13,512 nt of DNA from Prevotellaceae bacterium UBA4332 (GCA_002394365.1 DGTQ01000019.1:1-13512); one strand, 5' to 3'; counted from the first letter of the stretch, positions 6,569 through 13,367 are shown. Numbers and translations are program-made. The notes: generated by a model not told the origin, from the sequence alone.

Positions 6569-8047
6569 GTGGCAAAAGAACTCAAAGAACTTACTAAACG
6601 TGCAGACAACTATAGTCAGTGGTATAACGACCTCGTAGTCAAGGCAGACCTCGCAGAGCAGTCAGCAGTGCGCGGCTGCATGGTTATCAAGCCTTATGGC
6701 TACGCGATATGGGAGAAGATGCAGCAGCAGCTCGACAAGATGTTTAAGGAGACTGGTGCGCAGAACGCTTATTTCCCACTCCTCATCCCAAAATCCTTCC
6801 TCTCTCGCGAGGCTGAGCATGTAGAGGGTTTTGCCAAGGAGTGTGCGGTTGTTACCCACTACCGCCTCAAGACCAACGAGAAGGGCGACGGCGTGGTTGT
6901 TGACCCTGCCGCAAAGCTCGAAGAGGAACTCATAGTGCGCCCTACATCAGAGACAATCATCTGGAACACTTACAAGAACTGGATTCACTCATGGCGCGAC
7001 CTGCCACTGATGTGCAACCAGTGGTGCAACGTCATGCGCTGGGAGATGCGCACACGTCCTTTCCTGCGCACTTCGGAATTCCTCTGGCAGGAAGGCCACA
7101 CAGCCCACGCTACACGCGAGGAGGCTGAGCAGGAGGCACAGAAGATGCTCAAGGTGTATGCCGACTTTGCCGAGAAATGGATGGCAGTGCCTGTAATGCA
7201 GGGCGTAAAGAGCGAGACGGAACGCTTTGCCGGTGCGCTCGACACATACACCATCGAGGCCATGATGCAGGACGGCAAGGCCCTGCAGAGCGGCACCTCA
7301 CACTTCCTCGGACAGAATTTTGCCAAGGCTTTTGACGTAACATATCTCACCAAGGAGAATAAGCAGGAGTACGTATGGGCTACCTCTTGGGGCGTGTCAA
7401 CGCGTCTTATCGGTGCCCTCATCATGACTCACTCCGACGACAACGGACTTGTGCTACCTCCACGTCTTGCTCCATTGCAGGTCGTAATCATTCCTATCGG
7501 CAAGGGCGAGCAGCAGGAGCAGATAGCAGAGAAGTTCCAGCCTGTGATTGAGGCTCTCAGGGAGAAGGGCATCACCGTGAAGTATGACGATGCCGACAAC
7601 AAGCGTCCTGGCTTTAAGTTTGCCGACTACGAGCTCAAGGGCGTGCCTGTGCGCATAGTAATGGGTGGACGCGACCTCGAAAACGGCACCGTGGAAATAA
7701 TGCGTCGCGACACACTCGAGAAGGAGACGGTATCCTTCGACGGACTCACCGAGCGCATTGCCTCTCTGCTCGACGATATTCAGGAGAACATCTTCCAGAA
7801 GGCACTCAAGTTCCGCGACGAGCACATCTATGAGTGCGACAACTACGAAGAGTTTAAGGAAAAGGTTAAGGACGGCGGATTCTTCCTCTGCCACTGGGAT
7901 GGCACAGCCGAGACCGAAGCTAAGATAAAAGAAGAAACCCAGGCAACAATACGTTGCGTCCCATTCGCTTTTGAACAAACAGCGGGCACCGATATGGTAA
8001 GTGGAAAGCCGAGCAAATGTCGAGTGCTCATAGCAAGAAGCTACTAA
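6569..8047 (+). CDS. proS: Prolyl-tRNA synthetase
   Basis: Cytoplasmic class II aminoacyl-tRNA synthetase that charges tRNA-Pro. At 492 residues it is the short archaeal/eukaryote-like type without the inserted editing domain of the E. coli enzyme. RPTSET (124-129), the motif 2 region RWEMRTRPFLRTSEF (157-171), WQEGHTAH (173-180) and the motif 3 region WGVSTRLIGALIMTH (274-288) are intact. The anticodon-binding domain spans about 301-405, followed by the C-terminal domain ending in ARSY. In family members that bind zinc, this last domain holds four cysteines; here C441, C463 and C484 remain but other expected positions read as Asp or Met, so zinc binding is doubtful. The start is GTG at 6569, supported by the family-typical MAKELKELTKR opening and by the upstream promoter. 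The next gene follows after 13 bases. Confidence 0.97.
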   Translation: MAKELKELTKRADNYSQWYNDLVVKADLAEQSAVRGCMVIKPYGYAIWEKMQQQLDKMFKETGAQNAYFPLLIPKSFLSREAEHVEGFAKECAVVTHYRLKTNEKGDGVVVDPAAKLEEELIVRPTSETIIWNTYKNWIHSWRDLPLMCNQWCNVMRWEMRTRPFLRTSEFLWQEGHTAHATREEAEQEAQKMLKVYADFAEKWMAVPVMQGVKSETERFAGALDTYTIEAMMQDGKALQSGTSHFLGQNFAKAFDVTYLTKENKQEYVWATSWGVSTRLIGALIMTHSDDNGLVLPPRLAPLQVVIIPIGKGEQQEQIAEKFQPVIEALREKGITVKYDDADNKRPGFKFADYELKGVPVRIVMGGRDLENGTVEIMRRDTLEKETVSFDGLTERIASLLDDIQENIFQKALKFRDEHIYECDNYEEFKEKVKDGGFFLCHWDGTAETEAKIKEETQATIRCVPFAFEQTAGTDMVSGKPSKCRVLIARSY

Positions 8048-8060
8048 TATCATAAGATAT

Positions 8061-8411
8061 ATGGACACAACATTAACTAACAATCATCAACAACTACTAC
8101 AACAGCATCAACAACATTCCGACCACTCGGAAAACTCACATCACCGCCACCACTCCCACCACCATCATCACAGCAGCAGTAATGGCGGGAGAAGGGGCAG
8201 TGCAAGCCTCATAAGCGAACTGAAAGAGTATTACAAGGCTGAAAAGAGCCAGAGGAAGTATAAAGACGCGACTTCCATCTTTCGTGCACACATGAGGAAA
8301 CGCAGCATGCGCAAGAAACTGCTTGAGAGCATGCTCCTCTGGGTTACCTACATGGCAACCTTCGCAGTGCTCCTTGCCGTGGTCTATGCCTACTATTTCG
8401 ACAAGCCATAA
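8061..8411 (+). CDS. His-rich single-pass membrane protein
   Basis: A 116-residue protein I cannot assign to a named family. Residues 1-40 are polar and rich in Gln, Ser and His, with 13 histidines between 9 and 37, five of them consecutive (33-37). A charged, probably helical region (50-87) with many Arg and Lys leads to one membrane helix at about 88-112 and a short end. The positive charges before the helix suggest that the His-rich part is cytoplasmic. A His cluster of this kind commonly binds nickel, zinc or copper, but that is inference and it could be simple low-complexity sequence. The gene starts 13 bases after proS, so it is probably co-transcribed with it; the aquaporin gene follows after 78 bases. 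Confidence 0.8.
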   Translation: MDTTLTNNHQQLLQQHQQHSDHSENSHHRHHSHHHHHSSSNGGRRGSASLISELKEYYKAEKSQRKYKDATSIFRAHMRKRSMRKKLLESMLLWVTYMATFAVLLAVVYAYYFDKP

Positions 8412-8489
8412 ACTCACAACAACTGCTACAAGTTTTTTCTCAATTCACATTATTATATATTAACTAACACAAACAACAAGTAAAAAATT

Positions 8490-9176
8490 ATGAAAAAGTA
8501 TGTTGCTGAAGCAATCGGTACATTCGTACTGACCTTCCTCGGCTGCGGAGCAGCTGTTTCTCTTGGTTGCGCAGAAGCTAACACAGCTGCCGTTGTAGGC
8601 ACAGCTATCGCCTTCGGTCTTGCCGTTGTGGCTATGGCTTACACCATCGGTGGTGTTTCTGGTTGCCACATCAACCCAGCTATCACCCTCGCTTGCTTCA
8701 TAGACAAGCGCATCTCCTTCAAGGACTGCTGTGGCTACATGTGTGGCCAGCTCGTAGGCGGTATTATCGCAGGCGCTTGCCTCGCTTTCATCTATTGTGG
8801 CACAGGACTTGGTGCTAACGGTCTTGCAGGTGTCAACGGTTGCGCTGGCACAGGTGTGCTCGTCGAGGCTATCCTTACAGCCCTCTTCGTGCTCGTAGTA
8901 TTAGGCACAACAGACTCCAAGGTGGGCGCTGGCAATTTCGCTGGTCTCGCTATCGGTTTGTCTCTCATCCTCATCCACCTCGTAGGCATCCACTTCACTG
9001 GCACATCAGTTAACCCTGCACGCTCTATCGGTCCTGCACTCTTCTCTGCTAATGCCGATGCTCTTTCAAGCCTCTGGGTATTCATCGTTGGTCCATTCAT
9101 CGGCTCAGTCGTAGCAGTTATCCTGTGGAAACTCGCAGGTCCTTGCTGCTGCTGTAAAGACAAGTGCGAGGAGTAG
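8490..9176 (+). CDS. aqpZ: Aquaporin, AqpZ-type water channel
   Basis: A 228-residue MIP family channel with six membrane helices and two pore half-helices. The NPA motifs are at 62-64 (HINPAITL) and 175-177 (SVNPARS). The selectivity-filter positions align with E. coli AqpZ as F42, H163, T172 and R178, the set expected for a water-selective channel rather than a glycerol channel. It is rich in cysteine, and the C-terminus ends in four consecutive cysteines (219-222) plus C226 in a short cytoplasmic tail, which I do not know from standard AqpZ proteins. No -7 promoter element is visible in the 78-base gap before it, so it may be read from the proS promoter. The heptamer array and hairpin after it may end the transcript. 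Confidence 0.95.
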   Translation: MKKYVAEAIGTFVLTFLGCGAAVSLGCAEANTAAVVGTAIAFGLAVVAMAYTIGGVSGCHINPAITLACFIDKRISFKDCCGYMCGQLVGGIIAGACLAFIYCGTGLGANGLAGVNGCAGTGVLVEAILTALFVLVVLGTTDSKVGAGNFAGLAIGLSLILIHLVGIHFTGTSVNPARSIGPALFSANADALSSLWVFIVGPFIGSVVAVILWKLAGPCCCCKDKCEE

Positions 9177-9187
9177 TGCATATTTAG

Positions 9188-9352
9188 TTTAGAGTTGAGA
9201 GTTGAGAGTTTAGAGTTGAGAGTTTATAGTTGAGGGTTAAGAGTTGAGGGTTAAGAGTTGAGGGTTAAGAGTTGAGGGTCGAGAGTTCTTAGGGTTAAAA
9301 AATATTAAATTACCCTATCACATTCAACTCTCAACCCTCAACTCTCAACTTT
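9188..9352. repeat. Heptamer array with inverted partner
   Basis: Fourteen consecutive 7-bp units of the TTGAGAG/TTGAGGG/TTAAGAG type (9188-9285) are followed, after a 39-base AT-rich spacer, by four units in the opposite orientation, CAACTCT, CAACCCT, CAACTCT, CAACTTT (9325-9352). The right-hand units are reverse complements of the left-hand ones, so many alternative hairpins are possible. Copy number is a likely strain variable. Confidence 0.9.
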
Positions 9353-9356
9353 TTTT
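9230..9356 (+). terminator. Possible repeat-based terminator of aqpZ
   Basis: The inverted heptamer arms can pair over 20 or more bases with a few mismatches, and the right arm ends in seven consecutive T (9350-9356). This has the form of a factor-independent terminator, built from repeats and with a large loop. It ends two bases before the rpsF -7 element. Structure is seen; function is inferred. Confidence 0.4.
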
Positions 9357-9358
9357 AG

Positions 9359-9366
9359 TACCTTTG
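9359..9366 (+). promoter_or_regulatory. rpsF operon promoter, -7 element
   Basis: TACCTTTG matches TAnnTTTG and sits about 80 bases before the S6 start. The -33 position falls in the inverted heptamer arm, with no good TTTG there. Transcription would begin near 9373, leaving a leader of about 75 bases. Confidence 0.65.
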
Positions 9367-9447
9367 CACCGCTTTTTGCGTTTACGTGCGCATGGGCAGA
9401 ACTTAAATAACAAATATTTTATCTTAATTCATTCACAAAACAAAATG

Positions 9448-9792
9448 ATGAATCATTACGAAACCGTTTTCATTCTGACTCCCGTTTTGTCTGATGAACA
9501 GGCAAAGGAAACGGTCGCTAAGTTCAAAAAGGTACTCACCGACAAAGGTGCCGAGATTCTGAACGAAGAGGCTTGGGGACTCAAGAAGATGGCTTACGCT
9601 ATTGACAAGAAGTCAACTGGCTTCTACAACCTCGTTGAGTTCAAGGCTGAGCCATCAGTAGTAGCAACACTCGAGACTGCTTATCGTCGCGAGGAGAAGG
9701 TAATCCGTTTTATGACCGTAAAGCTTGACAAGTATGCATCTGCTTACGCAGAGAAGCGTCGCAACAAGCTTTCTAAAAAAGAGGAGGCTTAA
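9448..9792 (+). CDS. rpsF: 30S ribosomal protein S6
   Basis: Ribosomal protein S6 (114 residues from this start), which binds 16S rRNA with S18 in the platform of the small subunit. The N-terminal MNHYETVFILTPVLSD and central STGFYNLVEFKAEPS are the usual Bacteroidota S6 sequence. The adjacent ATG at 9445 would add one Met. The reading frame is open further upstream to 9364, but that part overlaps the promoter and does not look like S6. It is the first gene of rpsF-rpsR-rplI, with rpsR two bases after its stop. Confidence 0.96.
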   Translation: MNHYETVFILTPVLSDEQAKETVAKFKKVLTDKGAEILNEEAWGLKKMAYAIDKKSTGFYNLVEFKAEPSVVATLETAYRREEKVIRFMTVKLDKYASAYAEKRRNKLSKKEEA

Positions 9793-9794
9793 TC

Positions 9795-10061
9795 ATGGCA
9801 GAAGTTTCAGAAATCCGTTATCTTACAGCACCATCTATCGACACTCGTAAGAAGAAGTATTGCCGCTTCAAGAAGAGCGGTATCAAGTATATCGACTATA
9901 AGGATCCTGAGTTCCTCAAGAAGTTCCTCAACGAACAGGGCAAGATTCTTCCACGTCGTATCACCGGAACATCTCTGAAGTATCAGCGTCGTGTGGCACA
10001 GGCTGTTAAGCGTGCTCGCCAAATCGCACTGCTTCCTTATGTAACCGATTTGATGAAGTAA
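9795..10061 (+). CDS. rpsR: 30S ribosomal protein S18
   Basis: An 88-residue small, very basic protein matching S18, the binding partner of S6. The conserved KKKYCRFKKSGIKYIDYKD region (residues 19-37), PRRITGTSLKYQRRVAQAVKRAR (53-75) and the ALLPY end are all present. It starts two bases after the rpsF stop, so expression is coupled, and rplI follows 30 bases later. Length and sequence are normal for the family. Confidence 0.97.
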   Translation: MAEVSEIRYLTAPSIDTRKKKYCRFKKSGIKYIDYKDPEFLKKFLNEQGKILPRRITGTSLKYQRRVAQAVKRARQIALLPYVTDLMK

Positions 10062-10077
10062 TAACACACTTAAACAC

Positions 10078-10083
10078 AGGAGG
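10078..10083 (+). promoter_or_regulatory. Strong ribosome binding site of rplI
   Basis: AGGAGG lies 8 bases before the rplI ATG. A perfect Shine-Dalgarno sequence is unusual among the genes of this window, most of which have none. Confidence 0.75.
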
Positions 10084-10091
10084 ATTACACA

Positions 10092-10634
10092 ATGGAAATT
10101 ATACTGAAAGAAGATATTATCGGTCTTGGATACAAGAACGACATCGTAAACGTGAAGGCTGGTTACGGCCGTAACTATCTCATCCCAACAGGCAAGGCTG
10201 TCATCGCTTCACCATCAGCTAAGAAGGTGCTCGCTGAGAACCTCAAGCAGCAGGCTCACAAGCTCGCTAAGATTCTCGCTGACGCAGAGGCTGAAGCAGC
10301 TAAGCTCAACGGCGTTGCAGTTGAGGTAACAGCCAAGGTATCTGCTACTGGTGTTCTCTATGGTTCTGTAACATCTGCTACAGTAGCCGAGGAGCTCGCT
10401 AAGAAGGGTATCGAGGTTGACCGCAAGCGCATCATCATGAAGGACATCAAGACCGTTGGCGAATATGCCGCTACTGTGGTATTCCACAAGGAAGTAAAGG
10501 TTGAGATTCCTGTAACAGTACTCGCAGAGGGCAATGTCGCTGCTGCTAAGCCTGAAGAGGCTAAGGCCGAGGAAGCACCAGCAGCAGTAGAAGAAGCACC
10601 TGCTGCAGAGGCTACAGAAGAAGCTGCAGAGTAA
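10092..10634 (+). CDS. rplI: 50S ribosomal protein L9
   Basis: Ribosomal protein L9 of the large subunit, 180 residues. The N-terminal rRNA-binding domain is standard (MEIILKEDIIGLGYKNDIV, then GYGRNYLIPTGKA at about 24-36), followed by the connecting helix and the C-terminal domain up to about residue 147. The last 30 residues are an Ala/Glu-rich, Pro-containing acidic tail not found in E. coli L9 (149 residues); I believe similar tails occur in other Bacteroidota. It is the last gene of the rpsF operon, and a strong terminator follows 30 bases after the stop. Confidence 0.97.
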   Translation: MEIILKEDIIGLGYKNDIVNVKAGYGRNYLIPTGKAVIASPSAKKVLAENLKQQAHKLAKILADAEAEAAKLNGVAVEVTAKVSATGVLYGSVTSATVAEELAKKGIEVDRKRIIMKDIKTVGEYAATVVFHKEVKVEIPVTVLAEGNVAAAKPEEAKAEEAPAAVEEAPAAEATEEAAE

Positions 10635-10664
10635 TGAGCTTTTTAGATTAACTCTATATACGCT

Positions 10665-10710
10665 AATCCCGATTACCTCACACTATTAAGTGACGGTACT
10701 CGGGATTTTT
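10665..10710 (+). terminator. Factor-independent terminator after rplI
   Basis: Outer stem AATCCCGA/TCGGGATT (10665-10672 with 10700-10707), inner pairs TACC/GGTA and TCAC/GTGA, an 8-base loop, then a run of five T ending at 10710. It ends the rpsF-rpsR-rplI transcript. Confidence 0.9.
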
Positions 10711-10890
10711 CAACCCCCTCCCTGCCAGTATACTGGCATCCCTCCCCGAGGGTAGGGCAAAGATTACAAACCATTATAACAAAAAACCAATTCCCCCTCT
10801 CCCACTCGGGGGTTCTGTTCCCCGCAAACGGGGAAACCGAAAGGGGCTTAGAGACTATTGAAGATGTCCTAAGGACAAAGAGGGAGTAAT
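10711..10890. other. Palindrome-rich spacer before fabD
   Basis: No gene is visible. The spacer holds a perfect 14-bp palindrome GCCAGTATACTGGC (10724-10737), a hairpin TTCCCCG-caaa-CGGGGAA (10818-10835), a TGTCC/GGACA hairpin (10865-10877), C-rich runs and a GAGGGAGT octamer near 10880. I found no TAnnTTTG promoter for fabD here. It looks like a dispersed noncoding repeat element. Confidence 0.5.
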
Positions 10891-10904
10891 TAATATTAAT
10901 ATAT

Positions 10905-11801
10905 ATGAAAGCATTCGTTTTCCCTGGTCAGGGAGCCCAGTTCACTGGTATGGGCAAAGACCTCTACGACAACAATCCTAAAGCAAAAGAACTTTTCGAC
11001 AAAGCCAACGAAATACTTGGCTTCGAGATAACCAAGATAATGTTTGAGGGCACAGCTGAGGAACTCAAGCAGACAAAAGTTACACAGCCAGCCGTATTCC
11101 TGCACTCTGTAATCAAGGCTATCTGCCTCGGCGATGAGTTTGATGCCGACATGACAGCTGGTCACTCTCTCGGCGAATTCTCTGCCCTCGTAGCAGCAGG
11201 CGCACTCAGCTTTGAGGACGGACTGAAGCTCGTAAGCCAGCGTGCTCAGGCTATGCAGAAGGCATGCGAGGCTGCACCTTCTACTATGGCTGCCATCATC
11301 GGACTTGCCGACGCTCAGATAGAGGAAGTTTGCGCAGGCATCAACAAGCCAGGCAACGTAGTAGTGCCAGCAAACTACAATAACCCAGGTCAGCTCGTTA
11401 TCTCTGGCAACGTAGAAGCTATCAACGAGGCTTGCGAGGCTCTCAAAGAAGCTGGCGCAAAGCGTGCCCTCGTTCTGCCTGTAGGCGGAGCATTCCACTC
11501 ACCACTCATGCAGCCAGCAAAGGACGAGCTCCAGGCTGCCATCGAGGCTACCGAGTTCAAGACTCCACGCATCCCCGTATATCAGAATGTTGATGCAAAG
11601 GCTCACACCGATGCCAACGAGATAAAGCAGAACCTCATAGCACAGCTCACAGCTCCAGTAAAGTGGACCTACGAGGTACAGCAGATGATGAAGGACGGCG
11701 CCACCCACTTCGTAGAGTGTGGTCCAGGCAAAGCTCTTCAGGGCATGATACTCAAGATAGCCAAGGGCGTTGAGGGTATCACCATCGAGGGAATACAGTA
11801 A
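10905..11801 (+). CDS. fabD: Malonyl-CoA:ACP transacylase
   Basis: FabD moves the malonyl group from CoA to acyl carrier protein, supplying the extender unit for fatty acid synthesis in the cytoplasm. The 298-residue protein has the usual length. Key residues by alignment to E. coli FabD are Q9 in PGQGAQ, the nucleophile S88 in GHSLGE (86-91), R113 in SQRAQAM, and the catalytic partner H198 in GAFHSP. The C-terminal FVECGPGKALQGM is also typical. The ATG at 10905 is followed directly by the conserved KAFVFPGQG, so the start is secure. The rplI terminator upstream suggests its own promoter, which I could not find. A heptamer array begins 5 bases after the stop. Confidence 0.97.
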   Translation: MKAFVFPGQGAQFTGMGKDLYDNNPKAKELFDKANEILGFEITKIMFEGTAEELKQTKVTQPAVFLHSVIKAICLGDEFDADMTAGHSLGEFSALVAAGALSFEDGLKLVSQRAQAMQKACEAAPSTMAAIIGLADAQIEEVCAGINKPGNVVVPANYNNPGQLVISGNVEAINEACEALKEAGAKRALVLPVGGAFHSPLMQPAKDELQAAIEATEFKTPRIPVYQNVDAKAHTDANEIKQNLIAQLTAPVKWTYEVQQMMKDGATHFVECGPGKALQGMILKIAKGVEGITIEGIQ

Positions 11802-11805
11802 GATA

Positions 11806-11845
11806 CATTAAACGTTAAACGTTAAACATTAAACATTAAACGTTA
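11806..11845. repeat. 7-bp tandem repeat after fabD
   Basis: Five full heptamers CATTAAA or CGTTAAA and a partial sixth, starting 5 bases after the fabD stop. The AACGTT cores are palindromic. Confidence 0.85.
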
Positions 11846-11885
11846 CTCCACTCTATTATTCTACACTAAAGGAGAATGGGATAAA

Positions 11886-11922
11886 ACAAGCACCGCAAGC
11901 TATATGAGCCTGCGGTGCTTGT
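11886..11922. terminator. Bidirectional terminator between fabD and oxidoreductase
   Basis: A perfect 12-bp stem ACAAGCACCGCA/TGCGGTGCTTGT with a 13-base loop that can extend by GCT/AGC. The two flanking genes converge on it. The T-tract is better on the minus strand (GTTTTAT), so it should serve the oxidoreductase gene well and fabD moderately. Confidence 0.85.
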
Positions 11923-11989
11923 TGCTTTATCTACATTTCATGCGGTCTTCCCTGCGCACAAGTTGCTGAATTTCATGTTATTTATTCTC

Positions 11990-12529
11990 TCAGCCGATGC
12001 TCTTTCCCAATTCGTAAGCCTCCTGCAGTTTGGCGTTACCTTCTATCTCACGGGCATCATTTACGCCACCACAGAAAAGTGTCCCTGCCAGACGGCTTTT
12101 AGGATAGCAGTCTATCCAGCCTGTCAGACCTGTCTCGGCACGCTTAGGCGTTTCGGCCTCATCCTCGGCTGCCGTTGTCAGCAAATAGACATCACGGAAC
12201 TGGTAGTCCTGTTCGTACATCGCATTCATGCGGTCAATAAGTGTCTTCATCTGACCGCTCATCTCATAATAATAGATAGGTGTTGCCCAGCAGACGACAT
12301 CTGCCTTCAATACTTTGGTCATAATGTCGTTCACGTCGTCTTTGATGACGCAACGCCCGAGCTTTTGACAAGCCATACAGCCCTTGCAGAACTGGATGTT
12401 CCTGCCCACCAGTGAAATCTTCTCCACGTCGTTTCCAGCAGCTTTTGCACCTTCCACAAACTTCTCAGCGAGCATGTCGCTGTTTGAGCCAGGACGCAGG
12501 CTCGTAGAAATCACAATTACCTTTTTCAT
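11990..12529 (-). CDS. Flavodoxin-fold NAD(P)H-dependent oxidoreductase
   Basis: A 179-residue protein of the NADPH-dependent FMN reductase / iron-sulfur flavoprotein-like group. The FMN phosphate-binding loop is STSLRPGSNSDML (8-20), and a second flavin-contacting segment is ATPIYYYEMSGQMK (82-95). A compact cysteine motif C-x2-C-x2-C-x5-C (C48, C51, C54, C60) matches the form that binds a 4Fe-4S cluster in archaeal iron-sulfur flavoproteins, so it may carry a cluster, though many bacterial relatives are annotated without one. The ATG at 12529 directly precedes the conserved KKVIVIS strand; the frame is open 8 codons further upstream from a GTG. A -7 element lies about 60 bases upstream next to the 81-bp repeat. 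Substrate is unknown. Confidence 0.88.
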   Translation of the reverse strand: MKKVIVISTSLRPGSNSDMLAEKFVEGAKAAGNDVEKISLVGRNIQFCKGCMACQKLGRCVIKDDVNDIMTKVLKADVVCWATPIYYYEMSGQMKTLIDRMNAMYEQDYQFRDVYLLTTAAEDEAETPKRAETGLTGWIDCYPKSRLAGTLFCGGVNDAREIEGNAKLQEAYELGKSIG

Positions 12530-12587
12530 ATTCGTATTTGTTTTACAGTTCACTATATTGAAATCTGGAGTGCAGTAGGTTTCTCTC

Positions 12588-12595
12588 CAAAAATA
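12588..12595 (-). promoter_or_regulatory. Oxidoreductase promoter, -7 element
   Basis: TATTTTTG on the minus strand fits TAnnTTTG. It lies one base downstream of the end of the left 81-bp repeat, so any -33 element would be inside the repeat; I see no clear TTTG there. Confidence 0.5.
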
Positions 12596-12596
12596 C

Positions 12597-12677
12597 GAGC
12601 AGCCAGTCCTTTTGATTTATTTTTCTGTTCCTTCTTCATTTTGTCTTATCATTTTGCTACCAAATTGGAATTTACTT
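12597..12677. repeat. 81-bp direct repeat, left copy
   Basis: This copy matches 13284-13364 at 79 of 81 positions by eye, with two transitions (T/C). Read on the minus strand it starts with the last codon and stop of the acetyltransferase gene and ends just before the oxidoreductase -7 element. A small AAATT-gg-AATTT inverted repeat lies within it. Confidence 0.95.
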
Positions 12678-13172
12678 CAATAAACCATAAATGAGTATAT
12701 CGTAAAAGATACCTTCTTTAATCACAGCCTTGCGCATGACACCTTCTTGTTTAAAACCATTCTTTTGTAAAATATGCTGAGATGCTATATTGGGATGAAA
12801 GACATTTGCCGTAATTCGATTGAGACCAAGTTCCTTAATTGCAATCTCACACACTTTTCCCACAGCCTGACTCATCAGACCACGATTCCAATAGTCTCTC
12901 AACAGCATGTAGCCCAATTCGCCGTCAAGCCTGTATATGTCTGCTTTTCGTTCTATGGAAACACTACCAACAATCTTCCCATCCACGACCATTGCTCGGA
13001 AAGTTCCGCCAATGCCTTCGCTTTTGGCAACCATATTCAGCCACCAATTAGCATCATCTTCAGTATATGGATTCGGCAATCTGTCAGACAAGTATGACCT
13101 ATCAACGGCATTGCATAAATCCTTCAGTTCTTTATAGTCGGTCAAAGACCATTTCCGCAATTCCATTTTCAT
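12672..13172 (-). CDS. GNAT family N-acetyltransferase
   Basis: A 166-residue acetyltransferase of the RimJ/RimL-like GNAT type, which moves an acetyl group from acetyl-CoA to an amine. The acetyl-CoA-binding region is YWNRGLMSQAV at residues 94-104, and the typical HPNIASQHILQKNGF follows at 126-140. The substrate (protein N-terminus, amino acid, antibiotic or other) cannot be read from sequence. The start ATG at 13172 (MKMELRKW) is chosen because the frame's earlier TTG at 13265 lies inside the promoter element; ATG at 13166 is an alternative. The gene sits between two 81-bp direct repeats, its stop codon lying inside the left one, and beside a truncated transporter gene, which suggests it arrived as a unit. 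Confidence 0.9.
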   Translation of the reverse strand: MKMELRKWSLTDYKELKDLCNAVDRSYLSDRLPNPYTEDDANWWLNMVAKSEGIGGTFRAMVVDGKIVGSVSIERKADIYRLDGELGYMLLRDYWNRGLMSQAVGKVCEIAIKELGLNRITANVFHPNIASQHILQKNGFKQEGVMRKAVIKEGIFYDILIYGLLK

Positions 13173-13262
13173 ACCGCTAAATTCCGATTTATCTGTTTCG
13201 CGACGAGTATGCCTATAATGTGCCGCAAGTTGAGCGGTGAGGCTTGGCTGGCTCGCATGTTG

Positions 13263-13270
13263 CAAAAGTA
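13263..13270 (-). promoter_or_regulatory. Acetyltransferase promoter, -7 element
   Basis: TACTTTTG on the minus strand, followed by CAA, is a strong TAnnTTTG match about 90 bases before the chosen start. It lies 13 bases downstream of the end of the right 81-bp repeat. No clear -33 TTTG is present. Confidence 0.65.
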
Positions 13271-13283
13271 CGGCTTTTATTTG

Positions 13284-13364
13284 GAGCAGCCAGTCCTTTT
13301 GATTTATTTTCCTGTTCCTTCTTCATTTTGTCTTATCATTTTGCTACTAAATTGGAATTTACTT
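13284..13364. repeat. 81-bp direct repeat, right copy
   Basis: Second copy of the repeat at 12597-12677, same orientation, 687 bases apart start to start. Recombination between them would remove exactly one acetyltransferase unit and leave one repeat in front of the oxidoreductase promoter. Confidence 0.95.
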
Positions 13365-13367
13365 ACT

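Noticed and set aside
9188..9352. CRISPR array
   Set aside because: The units are 7 bp and contiguous, with no unique spacers; there are no cas genes.
9367..9447. S6:S18 autoregulatory leader element
   Set aside because: The family is known to have such leaders and a CCG occurs near 9370, but it would be almost at the transcription start and I could not draw a convincing structure.
9364..9447. Upstream extension of S6 from a TTG
   Set aside because: The extra residues overlap the promoter and leader and do not resemble S6; the conserved protein begins MNHYETV.
12562..12590. Riboswitch-like hairpin in the oxidoreductase leader (TGGAG/CTCCA)
   Set aside because: Only a 5-bp stem with a long loop is visible, which is expected by chance; no known riboswitch motif is recognised.
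13173..13265. Upstream extension of the acetyltransferase from a TTG
   Set aside because: That start lies inside the TACTTTTG promoter element, so it cannot be on the transcript.
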